In this document: in pieces, positions 51,346 to 59,502 of the stretch | Layout: each line of letters opens with the position of its first letter | Numbering within the stretch: position 1 is the stretch's first letter | From: Eubacteriales bacterium | GTDB lineage: Bacteria; Bacillota; Clostridia; Tissierellales; GPF-1 | Length of the DNA: 64,000 bases | Assembly: GCA_030625815.1 (NCBI GenBank) | Contig: DAOUQF010000017.1 | Location: forward strand, 1 to 64,000 | Direction of reading: 5' to 3' | Notes under the pieces: generated by a model | Told to the model about the DNA's origin: nothing | Database searches by the model: none | The model's input: the letters and a program-made list of their open reading frames with translations, nothing else | Translations under genes and position numbers: made by a program

Positions 51346-52464
51346 ATGAAAAAAATAGGAGTGTTAACTGCCGGTGGGGATTGCCCGGGGCTGAATGTTG
51401 TTCTTCGCGGAATTATGAAAACCGCATTGAATAATGGGATTGAAGTTGTTGGATTTCGAGATGGATACAAGGGTTTGTTAGAAGGAAATGTGATGAATCT
51501 GAATCGTGAAAATACATCAGGTTTGATTCATCGCGGCGGGACGATTTTGGGCGCGTCCAACAAAACGAATACCTTCGCAATTCCTGAAAAACAGGAAGAC
51601 GGCAGCATCATTTATGTTGATAAGTCAGATGAATGCGTAGAGCGAATGAAGAGAATGGGGCTCGATTGCTTGATCGTAATCGGCGGAGACGGTTCATTGA
51701 AATCGGCGCGGGATTATGGCTTGAAGGGCATTAATGTAATTGGCGTGCCAAAAACAATTGATAATGATATTGTTGGAACAGATATTACATTTGGTTTTAA
51801 CTCAGCAGTAACAACGGCTACAGAAGCCATTGACAAGCTGCATACAACGGCTGCATCTCATGACCGTGTATTGATTTTGGAGGTTATGGGACGGGATTCT
51901 GGATTTATTGCCTTAGAATCTGGCGTTGCCGGCGGTGCGGATGTTATCTTGATACCAGAGATCCCATACGACATTGAAAAGGTTGTTGAGAAGATCAATA
52001 CGCGAAGAAGCCGCGGCCGTAATTTCTCTATTGTGGTTGTTGCCGAAGGCGCGAAACCAAAGGGCGGCGATGTTGTCGTGAAGAAGATTGTTGAAGACAG
52101 CCCGGATCAAGTTCGTTTGGGGGGAGTTGGAAATCAAGTCGCTGAAGAGATTGAAAAGCGAACGGGGATGGAAACCCGAGCAACTGTATTGGGATATATG
52201 CAGCGCGGCGGATCGCCAACGCCATATGACCGAGTCTTGTCGACCTTATACGGATCAAAAGCCGTTGAATTAGCCATGCAGGGAAAATTCAACGTCATGG
52301 TTGCTATGAAGGACAATCGATTGACAACAGTGGATTTGGATGAAGTTGCAGGCAAGGATACGGCGATTGGCGCGGCAAGTTCGAATCGAAAAGGCATCGA
52401 ATTGGATAGCGATTTGCTTCTAGCGGCTCGTCGAATCGGTATTGGATTCGGGGACGATCAATAA
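51346..52464 (+). CDS. pfkA: 6-phosphofructokinase, group III type
   Basis: Phosphorylates fructose-6-phosphate in glycolysis. At 372 residues it is longer than the 320-residue E. coli PfkA and resembles the group III family. GGDCPGLNVVLRG binds the nucleotide; GGDGSLKSA carries Gly at the position equal to E. coli Gly104, which predicts ATP use, while PKTIDNDI has Lys at position 124, found in group III and pyrophosphate enzymes. Catalytic Asp is in TIDND, and MGRDSGFIALESG and the late GYMQRGGSPTPYDR are present. ATG at 51346 is taken; GTG at 51337 is closer to AGAGGGG. Confidence 0.92.
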   Translation: MKKIGVLTAGGDCPGLNVVLRGIMKTALNNGIEVVGFRDGYKGLLEGNVMNLNRENTSGLIHRGGTILGASNKTNTFAIPEKQEDGSIIYVDKSDECVERMKRMGLDCLIVIGGDGSLKSARDYGLKGINVIGVPKTIDNDIVGTDITFGFNSAVTTATEAIDKLHTTAASHDRVLILEVMGRDSGFIALESGVAGGADVILIPEIPYDIEKVVEKINTRRSRGRNFSIVVVAEGAKPKGGDVVVKKIVEDSPDQVRLGGVGNQVAEEIEKRTGMETRATVLGYMQRGGSPTPYDRVLSTLYGSKAVELAMQGKFNVMVAMKDNRLTTVDLDEVAGKDTAIGAASSNRKGIELDSDLLLAARRIGIGFGDDQ

Positions 52465-52480
52465 AATAGTGGATAAAGTA

Positions 52481-52508
52481 AAAGATCTCCTTTCGGAGAT
52501 CTTTTTTA
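52481..52508. terminator. Bidirectional terminator, pfkA / PsiE-like gene
   Basis: AAAGATCTCC pairs with GGAGATCTTT around TTTC, with A and T runs on the two sides. Confidence 0.92.
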
Positions 52509-53135
52509 TTTGACGATTTGAACCAATTTGATTAATCCATTATCCATGGAGTACACCTGGAAGCTGACATTTCCAATTTTGACCGTGTATCCAACCGCAA
52601 TTTTTCCGTTGTGTTCTTTCGCGTAATTATGAATCATGCCGGCAAGGGTGTCGCCGTGAATGGATTCATCGATTTTCAGATCTCCGTTGCAAAGCTCAAA
52701 GGCGCTTTTTAAGGAAGAACCGCCGCTTAAGAGCATGCCTTCTTCGCTTTCACGGGCAGTGACATTCAAGAACTTTCGAATCGCGAAAAGAACGGCGATG
52801 GCGATTACACCGATTAACAATTGCAGCGCATCGATGTTATGGTCTACGATCAGTTTTCTGGCAATGGCGAAGAGCAGGACTTCGATCACACTTTCAGGGG
52901 TGTGCTTCGCAAGCATCTTCACAAACTCAATCACGATGACAACCTGCAAGATCTCGTTTAAAAATTTATCGAGGGGCAATTGTGAAGATACGCCGCGCAG
53001 GGTCATGCTGAGTTCAGGGAGCTCGGCCAGGAGCATGAGGGAATAGAGGACGATCGCAATGAGGGTGATTCCGGCAACAAAGATTTCCGTATAACTTGCA
53101 ATTTTAGCGATTTGATGTCGTAGTTGTTGTTTCAA
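52506..53135 (-). CDS. PsiE-like membrane protein with C-terminal soluble domain
   Basis: A 209-residue protein with four helices (about 12-32, 45-70, 80-100, 105-125) that resembles the phosphate-starvation-inducible PsiE family in its membrane part, and a 75-residue C-terminal domain like the transporter-associated fold. TTG at 53135 is chosen as start because a perfect AAGGAGG ends six bases before it; the ATGs at 53165 and 53162 have no ribosome site. Function is unknown. It is divergent from the GH13 gene. Confidence 0.7.
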   Translation of the reverse strand: MKQQLRHQIAKIASYTEIFVAGITLIAIVLYSLMLLAELPELSMTLRGVSSQLPLDKFLNEILQVVIVIEFVKMLAKHTPESVIEVLLFAIARKLIVDHNIDALQLLIGVIAIAVLFAIRKFLNVTARESEEGMLLSGGSSLKSAFELCNGDLKIDESIHGDTLAGMIHNYAKEHNGKIAVGYTVKIGNVSFQVYSMDNGLIKLVQIVK

Positions 53136-53238
53136 TCGGAGCCTCCTTAAATTTTTTTTCATCATATCATGAGTATTGGAGAAATAGAAGCGTTTTCCCG
53201 TGAAAGGGCAATAACTTAGGATGAGTTGAATTAATTTG

Positions 53239-53289
53239 AATTCAAAATCGAGGTAAGCGTTTGCCTCGATTTTGAATTTCTGCTACGAT
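53239..53289 (+). promoter_or_regulatory. GH13 promoter overlapped by a 15-bp inverted repeat
   Basis: AATTCAAAATCGAGG (53239-53253) is exactly repeated in reverse at 53264-53278 with a 10-base spacer. TTGCCT (53261-53266) and TACGAT (53284-53289), 17 bp apart, overlap the right arm. No T run follows and no gene ends here, so it is more likely an operator than a terminator. Confidence 0.55.
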
Positions 53290-53307
53290 AGATTTGGAGG
53301 TGGCGTT

Positions 53308-54603
53308 ATGAGCAAAATAATTATTTATGAAGTTTTTGTGCGCAATCATACAAGAGAAGGCAGTTTTCAGGCGCTTATACCTGACTTAAACCGAATCAAG
53401 GGATTGGGGGTAGATGTGGTTTGGCTGATGCCTATTCATCCCATTGGAAAAGTGAATCGAAAGGGAACCTTGGGTTCGCCCTATAGCATTGCCAATTACC
53501 GCGAAGTCAATCCAGAATTTGGAACCTTGGAAGATTTTCAAGCCTTGCTGCAGGTAATTCATCAAGAGGGAATGATATGCATGATCGATGTGGTCTACAA
53601 TCATACGGCGCATGACGCGTCGTTTCGGGAAGATCATCCGGAATACTACTATCAAACTCCGGAGGGGAAGGTCGGCAATAAAATTGCCGATTGGTCGGAT
53701 ATTATTGATCTGGATTTTCAGAACCTTGAGCTGCAAGAAGAATTGATTGATACCCTTTGTTATTGGAGAGGCCTGGGTGTTGACGGATTTCGATGCGATG
53801 TGGCGAGTCTGGTCCCCGTTTCTTTCTGGGTGAAAGCGAAAGAACGGGTTGAACGGATACAGGCTGGAACGCTTTGGCTGGCAGAAACGATTCATTCGCA
53901 TTTTTTGCAAGAGGTGCGGGATCGCGGTTTTTATGCTGCATCGGACGCAGAACTCTATCAAGCCTTCGATATTACCTATGACTATGACATTCATGATATG
54001 TATGAAGGATATTTTAAAGGGAAGAATCCATTGTCGGCATATCTGGATGCATTAAACCGGCAGAGGGCGAAATATCCCATGGGGGCAAGAAAATTGCATT
54101 TTTTGGAGAATCATGATCTGCCGCGTGCAGCGGATTTGCTGCCGGATGTAAATCGAAGGAAGAATTGGCTGGCGTTTCATTGGATGCTTCCTGGCGATCT
54201 GCTGATTTATGCAGGGGAAGAAAGGGGTGCAACGCGTCAGCCGACGCTCTTTGATCGCGATCCAATCTCTTGGCGATCGGTGTGGGAAGAGGGAGAAGAA
54301 TGGTTTGCGCGACTTGCATTTATTGAAAAGGATTCGAGTGATGGCGTGATAAGATTTGCTTCTGTTGACATTGAGGGGGTTTCCGTCTTGATAAAGGAAA
54401 CGAAAGAGACAATGGAGGTTGGTGTCTTTAATCTGGAACAAAAGGTGGGTGAAATCACCCTGCCCGTTCCGTATTCCGGGCAAGTTGAAAACCTGTATAC
54501 GAATCAATTTATTGAATTGAAAGATGGGAAGCTGACCCTGCAGACGGACCCGATTCGATTTATGGTCAAGAAGGAACTTTACAACTCTATCACTGTAAAG
54601 TAA
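53308..54603 (+). CDS. GH13 alpha-amylase-family glucosidase
   Basis: A 431-residue intracellular glycoside hydrolase of family 13. The four conserved regions are DVVYNHT (I), GFRCDVA with the catalytic nucleophile Asp (II), WLAETI with the acid/base Glu (III) and FLENHDLPRA with the transition-state Asp (IV). The barrel ends about residue 340, followed by a small beta domain. No signal peptide is seen, so the substrate is an imported or internal alpha-glucan or oligosaccharide. GGAGG precedes ATG 53308. No maltose transporter is nearby. Confidence 0.9.
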   Translation: MSKIIIYEVFVRNHTREGSFQALIPDLNRIKGLGVDVVWLMPIHPIGKVNRKGTLGSPYSIANYREVNPEFGTLEDFQALLQVIHQEGMICMIDVVYNHTAHDASFREDHPEYYYQTPEGKVGNKIADWSDIIDLDFQNLELQEELIDTLCYWRGLGVDGFRCDVASLVPVSFWVKAKERVERIQAGTLWLAETIHSHFLQEVRDRGFYAASDAELYQAFDITYDYDIHDMYEGYFKGKNPLSAYLDALNRQRAKYPMGARKLHFLENHDLPRAADLLPDVNRRKNWLAFHWMLPGDLLIYAGEERGATRQPTLFDRDPISWRSVWEEGEEWFARLAFIEKDSSDGVIRFASVDIEGVSVLIKETKETMEVGVFNLEQKVGEITLPVPYSGQVENLYTNQFIELKDGKLTLQTDPIRFMVKKELYNSITVK

Positions 54604-54629
54604 AATAGCCATATAAGGGGGGATGTATT

Positions 54630-54920
54630 GTGCATCAGACTTTGACAAAGGAACAGAAGGAAGCCTTGTTTTCCGCCATTCTCAAATTGGAGAACCTGGA
54701 AGAGTGTCATGCATTTTTTGATGATGTTTGTACGATCAATGAATTGATGGCGATGGCTCAGCGGTTTGAAATAGCAAAGTTATTGTATGATGGAGCAACA
54801 TTCCATGAAGTAGAAAAAGATACTGGGGCCAGTTCGACAACAATTAGTCGAGTCAGCCGATGTCTCAAATATGGAAAAGGGTATACGACCGTTTTAAAAA
54901 GGAAAAAGGACTCAGTTTAG
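54630..54920 (+). CDS. yerC: TrpR-like YerC/YecD family protein
   Basis: A 96-residue DNA-binding protein with a TrpR-like helix-turn-helix (MAMAQRFEIAKLLYDGATFHEVEKDTGASSTTISRVSRCL). In Firmicutes the YerC/YecD family has no clearly settled regulon. The start is GTG at 54630, eight bases after AGGGGGGA. It is about 25 bases behind the GH13 gene, so probably co-transcribed. Its last codons lie in a terminator stem. Confidence 0.87.
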   Translation: MHQTLTKEQKEALFSAILKLENLEECHAFFDDVCTINELMAMAQRFEIAKLLYDGATFHEVEKDTGASSTTISRVSRCLKYGKGYTTVLKRKKDSV

Positions 54921-54931
54921 AGTCCTTTTTT
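54903..54931 (+). terminator. Terminator overlapping the yerC stop codon
   Basis: AAAGGACTC pairs with GAGTCCTTT and a T run follows; the TAG stop is in the loop/stem. A TGGTATGAT extended -10 for the next gene begins at about 54935. Confidence 0.85.
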
Positions 54932-54969
54932 CGTGGTATGATACAAAATACAACAAGGAGGGAGACAAA

Positions 54970-55863
54970 ATGAAGAAATTTTGGATCGTGCTGGTAATGG
55001 TCATCGTTCTAGTGGTTGCGGGATGTGCGCCGGAGGAAGCGATTGATCAAAACAAAAAGCTGATTGTTGTTGGCATTGCACCCATGAAAGAATGGGTGGA
55101 AACCATTGGGGGAGATACAGTAAGGGTTCAGGTGATGATCCCGCCGGGGAATAGCCCCGCCAATTATGAGCCGACAACGAGACAATTGTTGGAATTGGAA
55201 AAGATGGACCGATATTTTGCGGTTGGAGTTGGCGCTGAAACCGATGGATTTTTGGATCGACTCTATCCCGACGGGGATGAACGAGTCATTCGATTATATG
55301 AAGAGGTATCGACCGTTTATCCGGATCGGGTCATGGAGGCGCCTGCTTATGGCGAGGGAGAGGAAGCGGTTCAAGCGGGACGAGATCCCCATATCTGGCT
55401 TTCGATTCCCAGAACAAAGGTTATGATTCGACGGATCATTGAGGAATTGATTGCAATCAATCCGGTTGAAGAAGAGTCGTACCGTACCCGTGGCGAGGCT
55501 TATCTCTTGTCCCTTGAAGAACTGGATCAGGAGCTGAAGGCGAGATTTTCAGCAACGTCAAAGCATGATTTCCTATTGTTTCATCCATCCCTCGGTTATT
55601 TTGCGGAGCAGTATGGAGTGGAGATGATTGTGATTGAAGAAGATGGGAAAAGCGCAACACCATCTCATTTGATGGATGTGATTGACGAAGCGAAGGCGAA
55701 AGGTGTTCGAACGGTGTTTTATCAAGAGGAGTTTGATGAAAATCAGGCGAGAACCATTGCGGAAGAGTTGGATGGCGATTTGGTATCCCTTTCAATTCTC
55801 GAAGAAGACTATCTGACCGGGATGAAGCAAATTGGGGAAGCATTGCTGGAGAGCATGGAATAA
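54970..55863 (+). CDS. Zinc/manganese-type ABC substrate-binding lipoprotein, orphan
   Basis: A 297-residue cluster A-I (ZnuA/TroA-like) solute-binding protein, tethered by lipobox VVAGC (Cys near residue 19). Metal-ligand candidates are His in DPHIWLSIP near 143, His in LLFHPSLGYFAEQYG near 203, and the acid in YQEEFDEN near 257. The usual first ligand in PGxDPHxYEP is lost: here it reads PPGNSPANYEPT. No permease or ATPase gene accompanies it. AAGGAGG precedes the ATG. Which metal, if any, it binds cannot be settled from this. Confidence 0.85.
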   Translation: MKKFWIVLVMVIVLVVAGCAPEEAIDQNKKLIVVGIAPMKEWVETIGGDTVRVQVMIPPGNSPANYEPTTRQLLELEKMDRYFAVGVGAETDGFLDRLYPDGDERVIRLYEEVSTVYPDRVMEAPAYGEGEEAVQAGRDPHIWLSIPRTKVMIRRIIEELIAINPVEEESYRTRGEAYLLSLEELDQELKARFSATSKHDFLLFHPSLGYFAEQYGVEMIVIEEDGKSATPSHLMDVIDEAKAKGVRTVFYQEEFDENQARTIAEELDGDLVSLSILEEDYLTGMKQIGEALLESME

Positions 55864-55888
55864 CGTAGAGGATTCTACGTTATTTTCT
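55861..55888 (+). terminator. Terminator after the binding-protein gene
   Basis: TAACGTAGA, whose first bases are the stop codon, pairs with TCTACGTTA around GGAT, then TTTTC. Confidence 0.8.
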
Positions 55889-55973
55889 TGTAAAGTTTCT
55901 TTGGAAAACATAGATAAAATTAACCGTATGCTATAATTAATTTATGCAAAACCAAGAAAAGTAGGAGGAATAA

Positions 55974-56672
55974 ATGGCGAAAGAACGAATTCTCATTGTA
56001 GATGATGAAGAGCATATTCGCGAACTTCTTCGCGTAAATTTAGAAACAGTCGGTTATGAGGTGGTTGAAGCGGAAACAGGCGAGGAAGCGCTTATGCAAT
56101 TGACGGACCAGATTGCTTTGGTGGTGCTCGATTATATGCTTCCGCAGATGGATGGCCTTGAGGTCCTGCGAATAATTCGGAAAGATCCAAGAACCGTGAA
56201 CCTTCCAGTTCTGATGCTGACAGCCAGGAATGAGGAAATCGATGCTGTTTTGGGATTGGAGATGGGGGCGGACGATTATATCGGCAAACCCTTTCGCGTT
56301 CGTGAATTTTTAGCGCGAGTGAAGGCGGCTTTGCGGAGAAATGCCGGTAAGGGAGAAGTGGAAGATGTTTTTCAGTATCGAGGAATTAAAATCAATCGTG
56401 CCAATCGAACCCTGATGAAGAATGGCGAAGAGGTGGCGCTTTCCTTAAAGGAGTTTGAATTGATTGCTTTGTTGTCGAGCAAACCGGGGCGCGTCTTTCC
56501 GCGCGATCTTCTTTTACAAAAAATTTGGGGCTATGATTTTGTCGGAGAAACGCGAACGGTGGATGTGCATATTCGTCAACTGAGAAAGAAGATTGAAGAC
56601 GATGACAAACGACCGGAGTATATTTTGACGGTTCGCGGTCTGGGTTATAAATTTCGAGAAGTAGAAAAATGA
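55974..56672 (+). CDS. phoP: Phosphate response regulator, OmpR/PhoB family
   Basis: A 232-residue two-component regulator. The receiver has acidic DDEE near residue 10, phospho-acceptor Asp in VVLDYMLP near 53, Thr in LMLTARN and Lys in YIGKPF; the C-terminal winged helix (about 130-230) has RTVDVHIRQLRKKIEDD and ILTVRGLGYKF. It overlaps the kinase gene by four bases and stands directly before pstS-pstC-pstA-pstB-phoU, which identifies it as PhoP/PhoB. AGGAGG precedes the ATG. Confidence 0.93.
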   Translation: MAKERILIVDDEEHIRELLRVNLETVGYEVVEAETGEEALMQLTDQIALVVLDYMLPQMDGLEVLRIIRKDPRTVNLPVLMLTARNEEIDAVLGLEMGADDYIGKPFRVREFLARVKAALRRNAGKGEVEDVFQYRGIKINRANRTLMKNGEEVALSLKEFELIALLSSKPGRVFPRDLLLQKIWGYDFVGETRTVDVHIRQLRKKIEDDDKRPEYILTVRGLGYKFREVEK

Positions 56673-58420
56673 AGAAAAAGTATCTCTACATTTATCTGAT
56701 TGTCTTGATCCTTGCCACATTTTCAACGGGGTTTTTTGCATTGAAAATTGGTGACGACTATTTTAGGGAAGAGTTATTTGATCAGATGATTCGACAAAAC
56801 ACCGTGATCAGCGAGCTGTATCTGACGCAACGGGAGGGGGAGTCGCCCATAGGAGCTCAGAATTTTGCGAAAACCCAGGGAGAGATGCTGAATGCGCGGA
56901 TCACCATTATCGATTCGGAAGGGGTTGTGCTTGCAGATTCGGAATCAGATCCGATGGATATGGAGAATCACTTGTTCCGTCCGGAAGTACAGCAGGCCTT
57001 GCGGGCTGAAATCGGAAAGGCCAACCGATATAGCGAAACATTGGAAGTCGACTTCTACTATGTAGCGCTTCCCTTTGAAGAGCAAGGGGAAAGCAAGATC
57101 ATGCGTCTTGCAATTCCATTGCAGGAATTTCGAAGCATGAATGAGCGGGTATTGTTGAATACGGGGTTTGCAATTTTAATCAGTGCGATTGCGGTAACCT
57201 TGCTGGCCTTTGTGGTATTTCGGCAATATCAGAAAACCGTGCGTGCCTTAACGGAGTCGGCGGAAGAAATCTCCGCTGGGAATTACGGAAGAACGATTTT
57301 AATTGATAGCGATAATGAGATGCGGGATTTGGTAAATGCCTTTAATCAAATGTCAACAGAACTTCAAGCGACGGTTACGGAGTTGCATGGGCAAAACGCC
57401 AAATTGGAAGCAACCTTGCATGCCATGGTGAACGGCTTGTTGGCGGTTGATCCGGACGGAGTCGTGCTCTTTCGAAATCAGAGTTTGAAAAGAATGTTGA
57501 ACAGGAATGTCGAGGCGGGAGATCTAGTTTATCAAACCCTTCGATCCAATACCGTGAATCGATTGATCAAACAGGTGGTTGAAACCGGAAAGTCTATTCA
57601 GAGGGAGGAAGAAGGAGAATTTCAACAGGGACAGGTTCTTCGGCTTTTTGCGAATCCGATTTATTTGGGGGAAGACGATGGTCTGTACGGTGTGCTGTTT
57701 GTGGTTCAAGACATCACTTCCATTCGAAAATTGGAACAGATGCGAAGCGATTTTATTGCGAACGTAAGCCATGAACTTAAGACACCGATTACTTCCATCC
57801 GCGGTTTTATTGAAACCATCCGCGCGGGATCGATTCAAGATCCGGAAAAGTTGGATCGTTTTCTTCATATTATTGATCAAGAATCAGAACGCTTATATGA
57901 GTTGGTTCAAGATATTTTGTCGCTTTCCGAGATTGAAACAACGGCGCAAGACACTGCGCGGCAGACGTTCTCGTTGCAATCCTTGTGCGAAGAGGTGATT
58001 CATCTTTTGCAGCCGGCGAGTGTGGAGAAGGGAGTTGCCCTTGAGTTTCAATGGATTGGCAGACCGGTATCCTATTATGGCAATCGCGATCGAATCAAAC
58101 AGGTTCTAATCAATCTGCTGGATAATGGATTGAAATACACCGATGAAGGCAAGGTTTCACTTGTAGCAACAGCCGAAGCCCAGAAGGTTGTCATTCAAGT
58201 GGCGGACACAGGCATTGGTTTTGGCGAAGAGCATCGGGAACGGATTTTTGAACGCTTTTACCGGGTGGACAAGGGAAGAACCCGGAAACGGGGCGGAACA
58301 GGATTGGGCTTATCCATTGTAAAAAACATTGTTCTTCGTTGTGGAGGGAGCGTATCTGTTTCCTCGAAAGAAGGGGAAGGCTCCTGTTTTACCGTCGAAT
58401 TGCCAATTGAAGAGAATTAA
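56669..58420 (+). CDS. phoR: Phosphate sensor histidine kinase
   Basis: A 583-residue membrane sensor kinase. TM1 (about 5-27), an extracellular region to about 165, TM2 (about 168-190), HAMP (about 190-245), PAS (about 250-350), then HisKA with the phosphorylated His in NVSHELKTPITSIRGF near 371, and the ATPase domain with NLLDNGLKYT, DTGIGF and GGTGLGLSIV boxes. It partners PhoP, whose stop codon it overlaps (ATGA). The order matches B. subtilis PhoR. It should sense envelope or Pst/PhoU status when phosphate is low. Confidence 0.93.
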   Translation: MKKKYLYIYLIVLILATFSTGFFALKIGDDYFREELFDQMIRQNTVISELYLTQREGESPIGAQNFAKTQGEMLNARITIIDSEGVVLADSESDPMDMENHLFRPEVQQALRAEIGKANRYSETLEVDFYYVALPFEEQGESKIMRLAIPLQEFRSMNERVLLNTGFAILISAIAVTLLAFVVFRQYQKTVRALTESAEEISAGNYGRTILIDSDNEMRDLVNAFNQMSTELQATVTELHGQNAKLEATLHAMVNGLLAVDPDGVVLFRNQSLKRMLNRNVEAGDLVYQTLRSNTVNRLIKQVVETGKSIQREEEGEFQQGQVLRLFANPIYLGEDDGLYGVLFVVQDITSIRKLEQMRSDFIANVSHELKTPITSIRGFIETIRAGSIQDPEKLDRFLHIIDQESERLYELVQDILSLSEIETTAQDTARQTFSLQSLCEEVIHLLQPASVEKGVALEFQWIGRPVSYYGNRDRIKQVLINLLDNGLKYTDEGKVSLVATAEAQKVVIQVADTGIGFGEEHRERIFERFYRVDKGRTRKRGGTGLGLSIVKNIVLRCGGSVSVSSKEGEGSCFTVELPIEEN

Positions 58421-58426
58421 AACACG

Positions 58427-58455
58427 AAGGAAGCCGATATGGCTTTCTTTTTTCT
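58427..58455 (+). terminator. Terminator after phoR
   Basis: GGAAGCC pairs with GGCTTTC across GATAT, followed by TTTTTTC. The Pho boxes start at its end. Confidence 0.7.
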
Positions 58456-58504
58456 TTACACGGACTTAACAGTGAGCTGATTTTCTCTTAACAGTACTTT
58501 GGTA
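58455..58504 (+). promoter_or_regulatory. Pho box array of the pst operon
   Basis: TTTACA (58455), TTAACA (58466) and TTAACA (58488) start at exact 11-bp intervals, with a weaker CTGATT at 58477 and TTGGTA at 58499 filling the same phase. Direct repeats of TT(A/T)ACA about 11 bp apart are the known B. subtilis PhoP-binding pattern. They stand 60-110 bases before pstS. Confidence 0.85.
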
Positions 58505-58565
58505 AAGTAAGGATGTTGAAGAAAGCATGAATGAAATTTGTACAGAATAAGAGGAGGAAAACTCA

Positions 58566-59420
58566 GTGAAAAAAAGAGTAAGCGGTTTATTGGTGATTGT
58601 AATGGCGGTATTGTTATTTGCAGGCTGCGCAGCGGAAGCTGCCCCGGCAGCAGCGGAGTCAGCTGGGGGAGCTGCACTTTCAGGAACATTATCGGTGGCG
58701 GGTTCAACAACAGTTGCGCCGCCGGCACAGGCGTTGGCAGACGCATTTGAAGCGCGGTATCCGGAAACACGAATTGACGTACAGGGCATTGGATCTTCGG
58801 CAGGTATGAAAATGCTGAATGAAGGCGGATGCGAAATTGGTATGGCATCTCGCGAATTGAAACAAAAAGAATTGGATTGGGGACTTGAGTCCATCGCGAT
58901 CGCATACGACGGAATCGCAGTGGTGGTTCATCCAAGCAACGGCGTTTCGGATTTAACTAAAGAAGAGATTCAAAAGATCTTTATGGGCGAAATCACAAAC
59001 TGGTCAGAAGTTGGCGGAATCAATAAAGAGATCTTGGTGGTAAGCCGAGAAGACGGATCCGGCACACGAGGCGCGTTCGAAGAGATTCTGAAGCTTGAAG
59101 GCGACGAAGGATCCATGGTTATTGAAAGTGCGTTGATTGCGGAAGGCAATGGTGCGGTAAAAGCAAATATCGCAAGCAAGTCGCAGGCGATTGGTTACAT
59201 TTCATTGGGTATTGTTGATGAAACAGTGAAAGCATTGCAAGTTGACGGCGCGGAAGTGACAGTGGCAAATATCAAGTCTGGCGCATATGGCGTATCTCGA
59301 CCATTGAATATGGCAACAAAAGGCGAAATGAGTGAATTGGCGAAAACATACTTGGATTTTGTTATGAGCCCAGAGGGTCAAAAAATCGTTGCAGAGCATT
59401 ACATTCCGGTTGTAGATTAA
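58566..59420 (+). CDS. pstS: Phosphate-binding lipoprotein PstS
   Basis: The high-affinity phosphate receptor of the Pst transporter, 284 residues, exported and lipid-anchored at lipobox LFAGC (Cys near 21), followed by an Ala-rich linker. Phosphate-binding segments are AGSTTVAP near 45, GSSAGMKML near 78 and SREDGSGTRGAFEEI near 160, all usual for PstS. A Pho box array lies upstream. A hairpin between pstS and pstC probably makes it the best expressed gene of the operon. Confidence 0.95.
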   Translation: MKKRVSGLLVIVMAVLLFAGCAAEAAPAAAESAGGAALSGTLSVAGSTTVAPPAQALADAFEARYPETRIDVQGIGSSAGMKMLNEGGCEIGMASRELKQKELDWGLESIAIAYDGIAVVVHPSNGVSDLTKEEIQKIFMGEITNWSEVGGINKEILVVSREDGSGTRGAFEEILKLEGDEGSMVIESALIAEGNGAVKANIASKSQAIGYISLGIVDETVKALQVDGAEVTVANIKSGAYGVSRPLNMATKGEMSELAKTYLDFVMSPEGQKIVAEHYIPVVD

Positions 59421-59450
59421 TTGAATCAAGAATGAGACCCTCAAGGAGAG

Positions 59451-59477
59451 ACGTCACTTCACTCAACGAAGTGGCGT
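59451..59477 (+). other. Intercistronic hairpin between pstS and pstC
   Basis: ACGTCACTTC (59451-59460) pairs with GAAGTGGCGT (59468-59477), one G-T wobble, loop ACTCAAC. Only TTTCC follows, so partial termination or protection of the pstS mRNA end is expected. Confidence 0.65.
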
Positions 59478-59502
59478 TTCCTCATGTATGCAAGGAGGAG
59501 AC

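Noticed and set aside
55889-55973. Pho boxes in front of phoP
   Set aside because: A single TTAACC is present without phased repeats, too little to support autoregulation.
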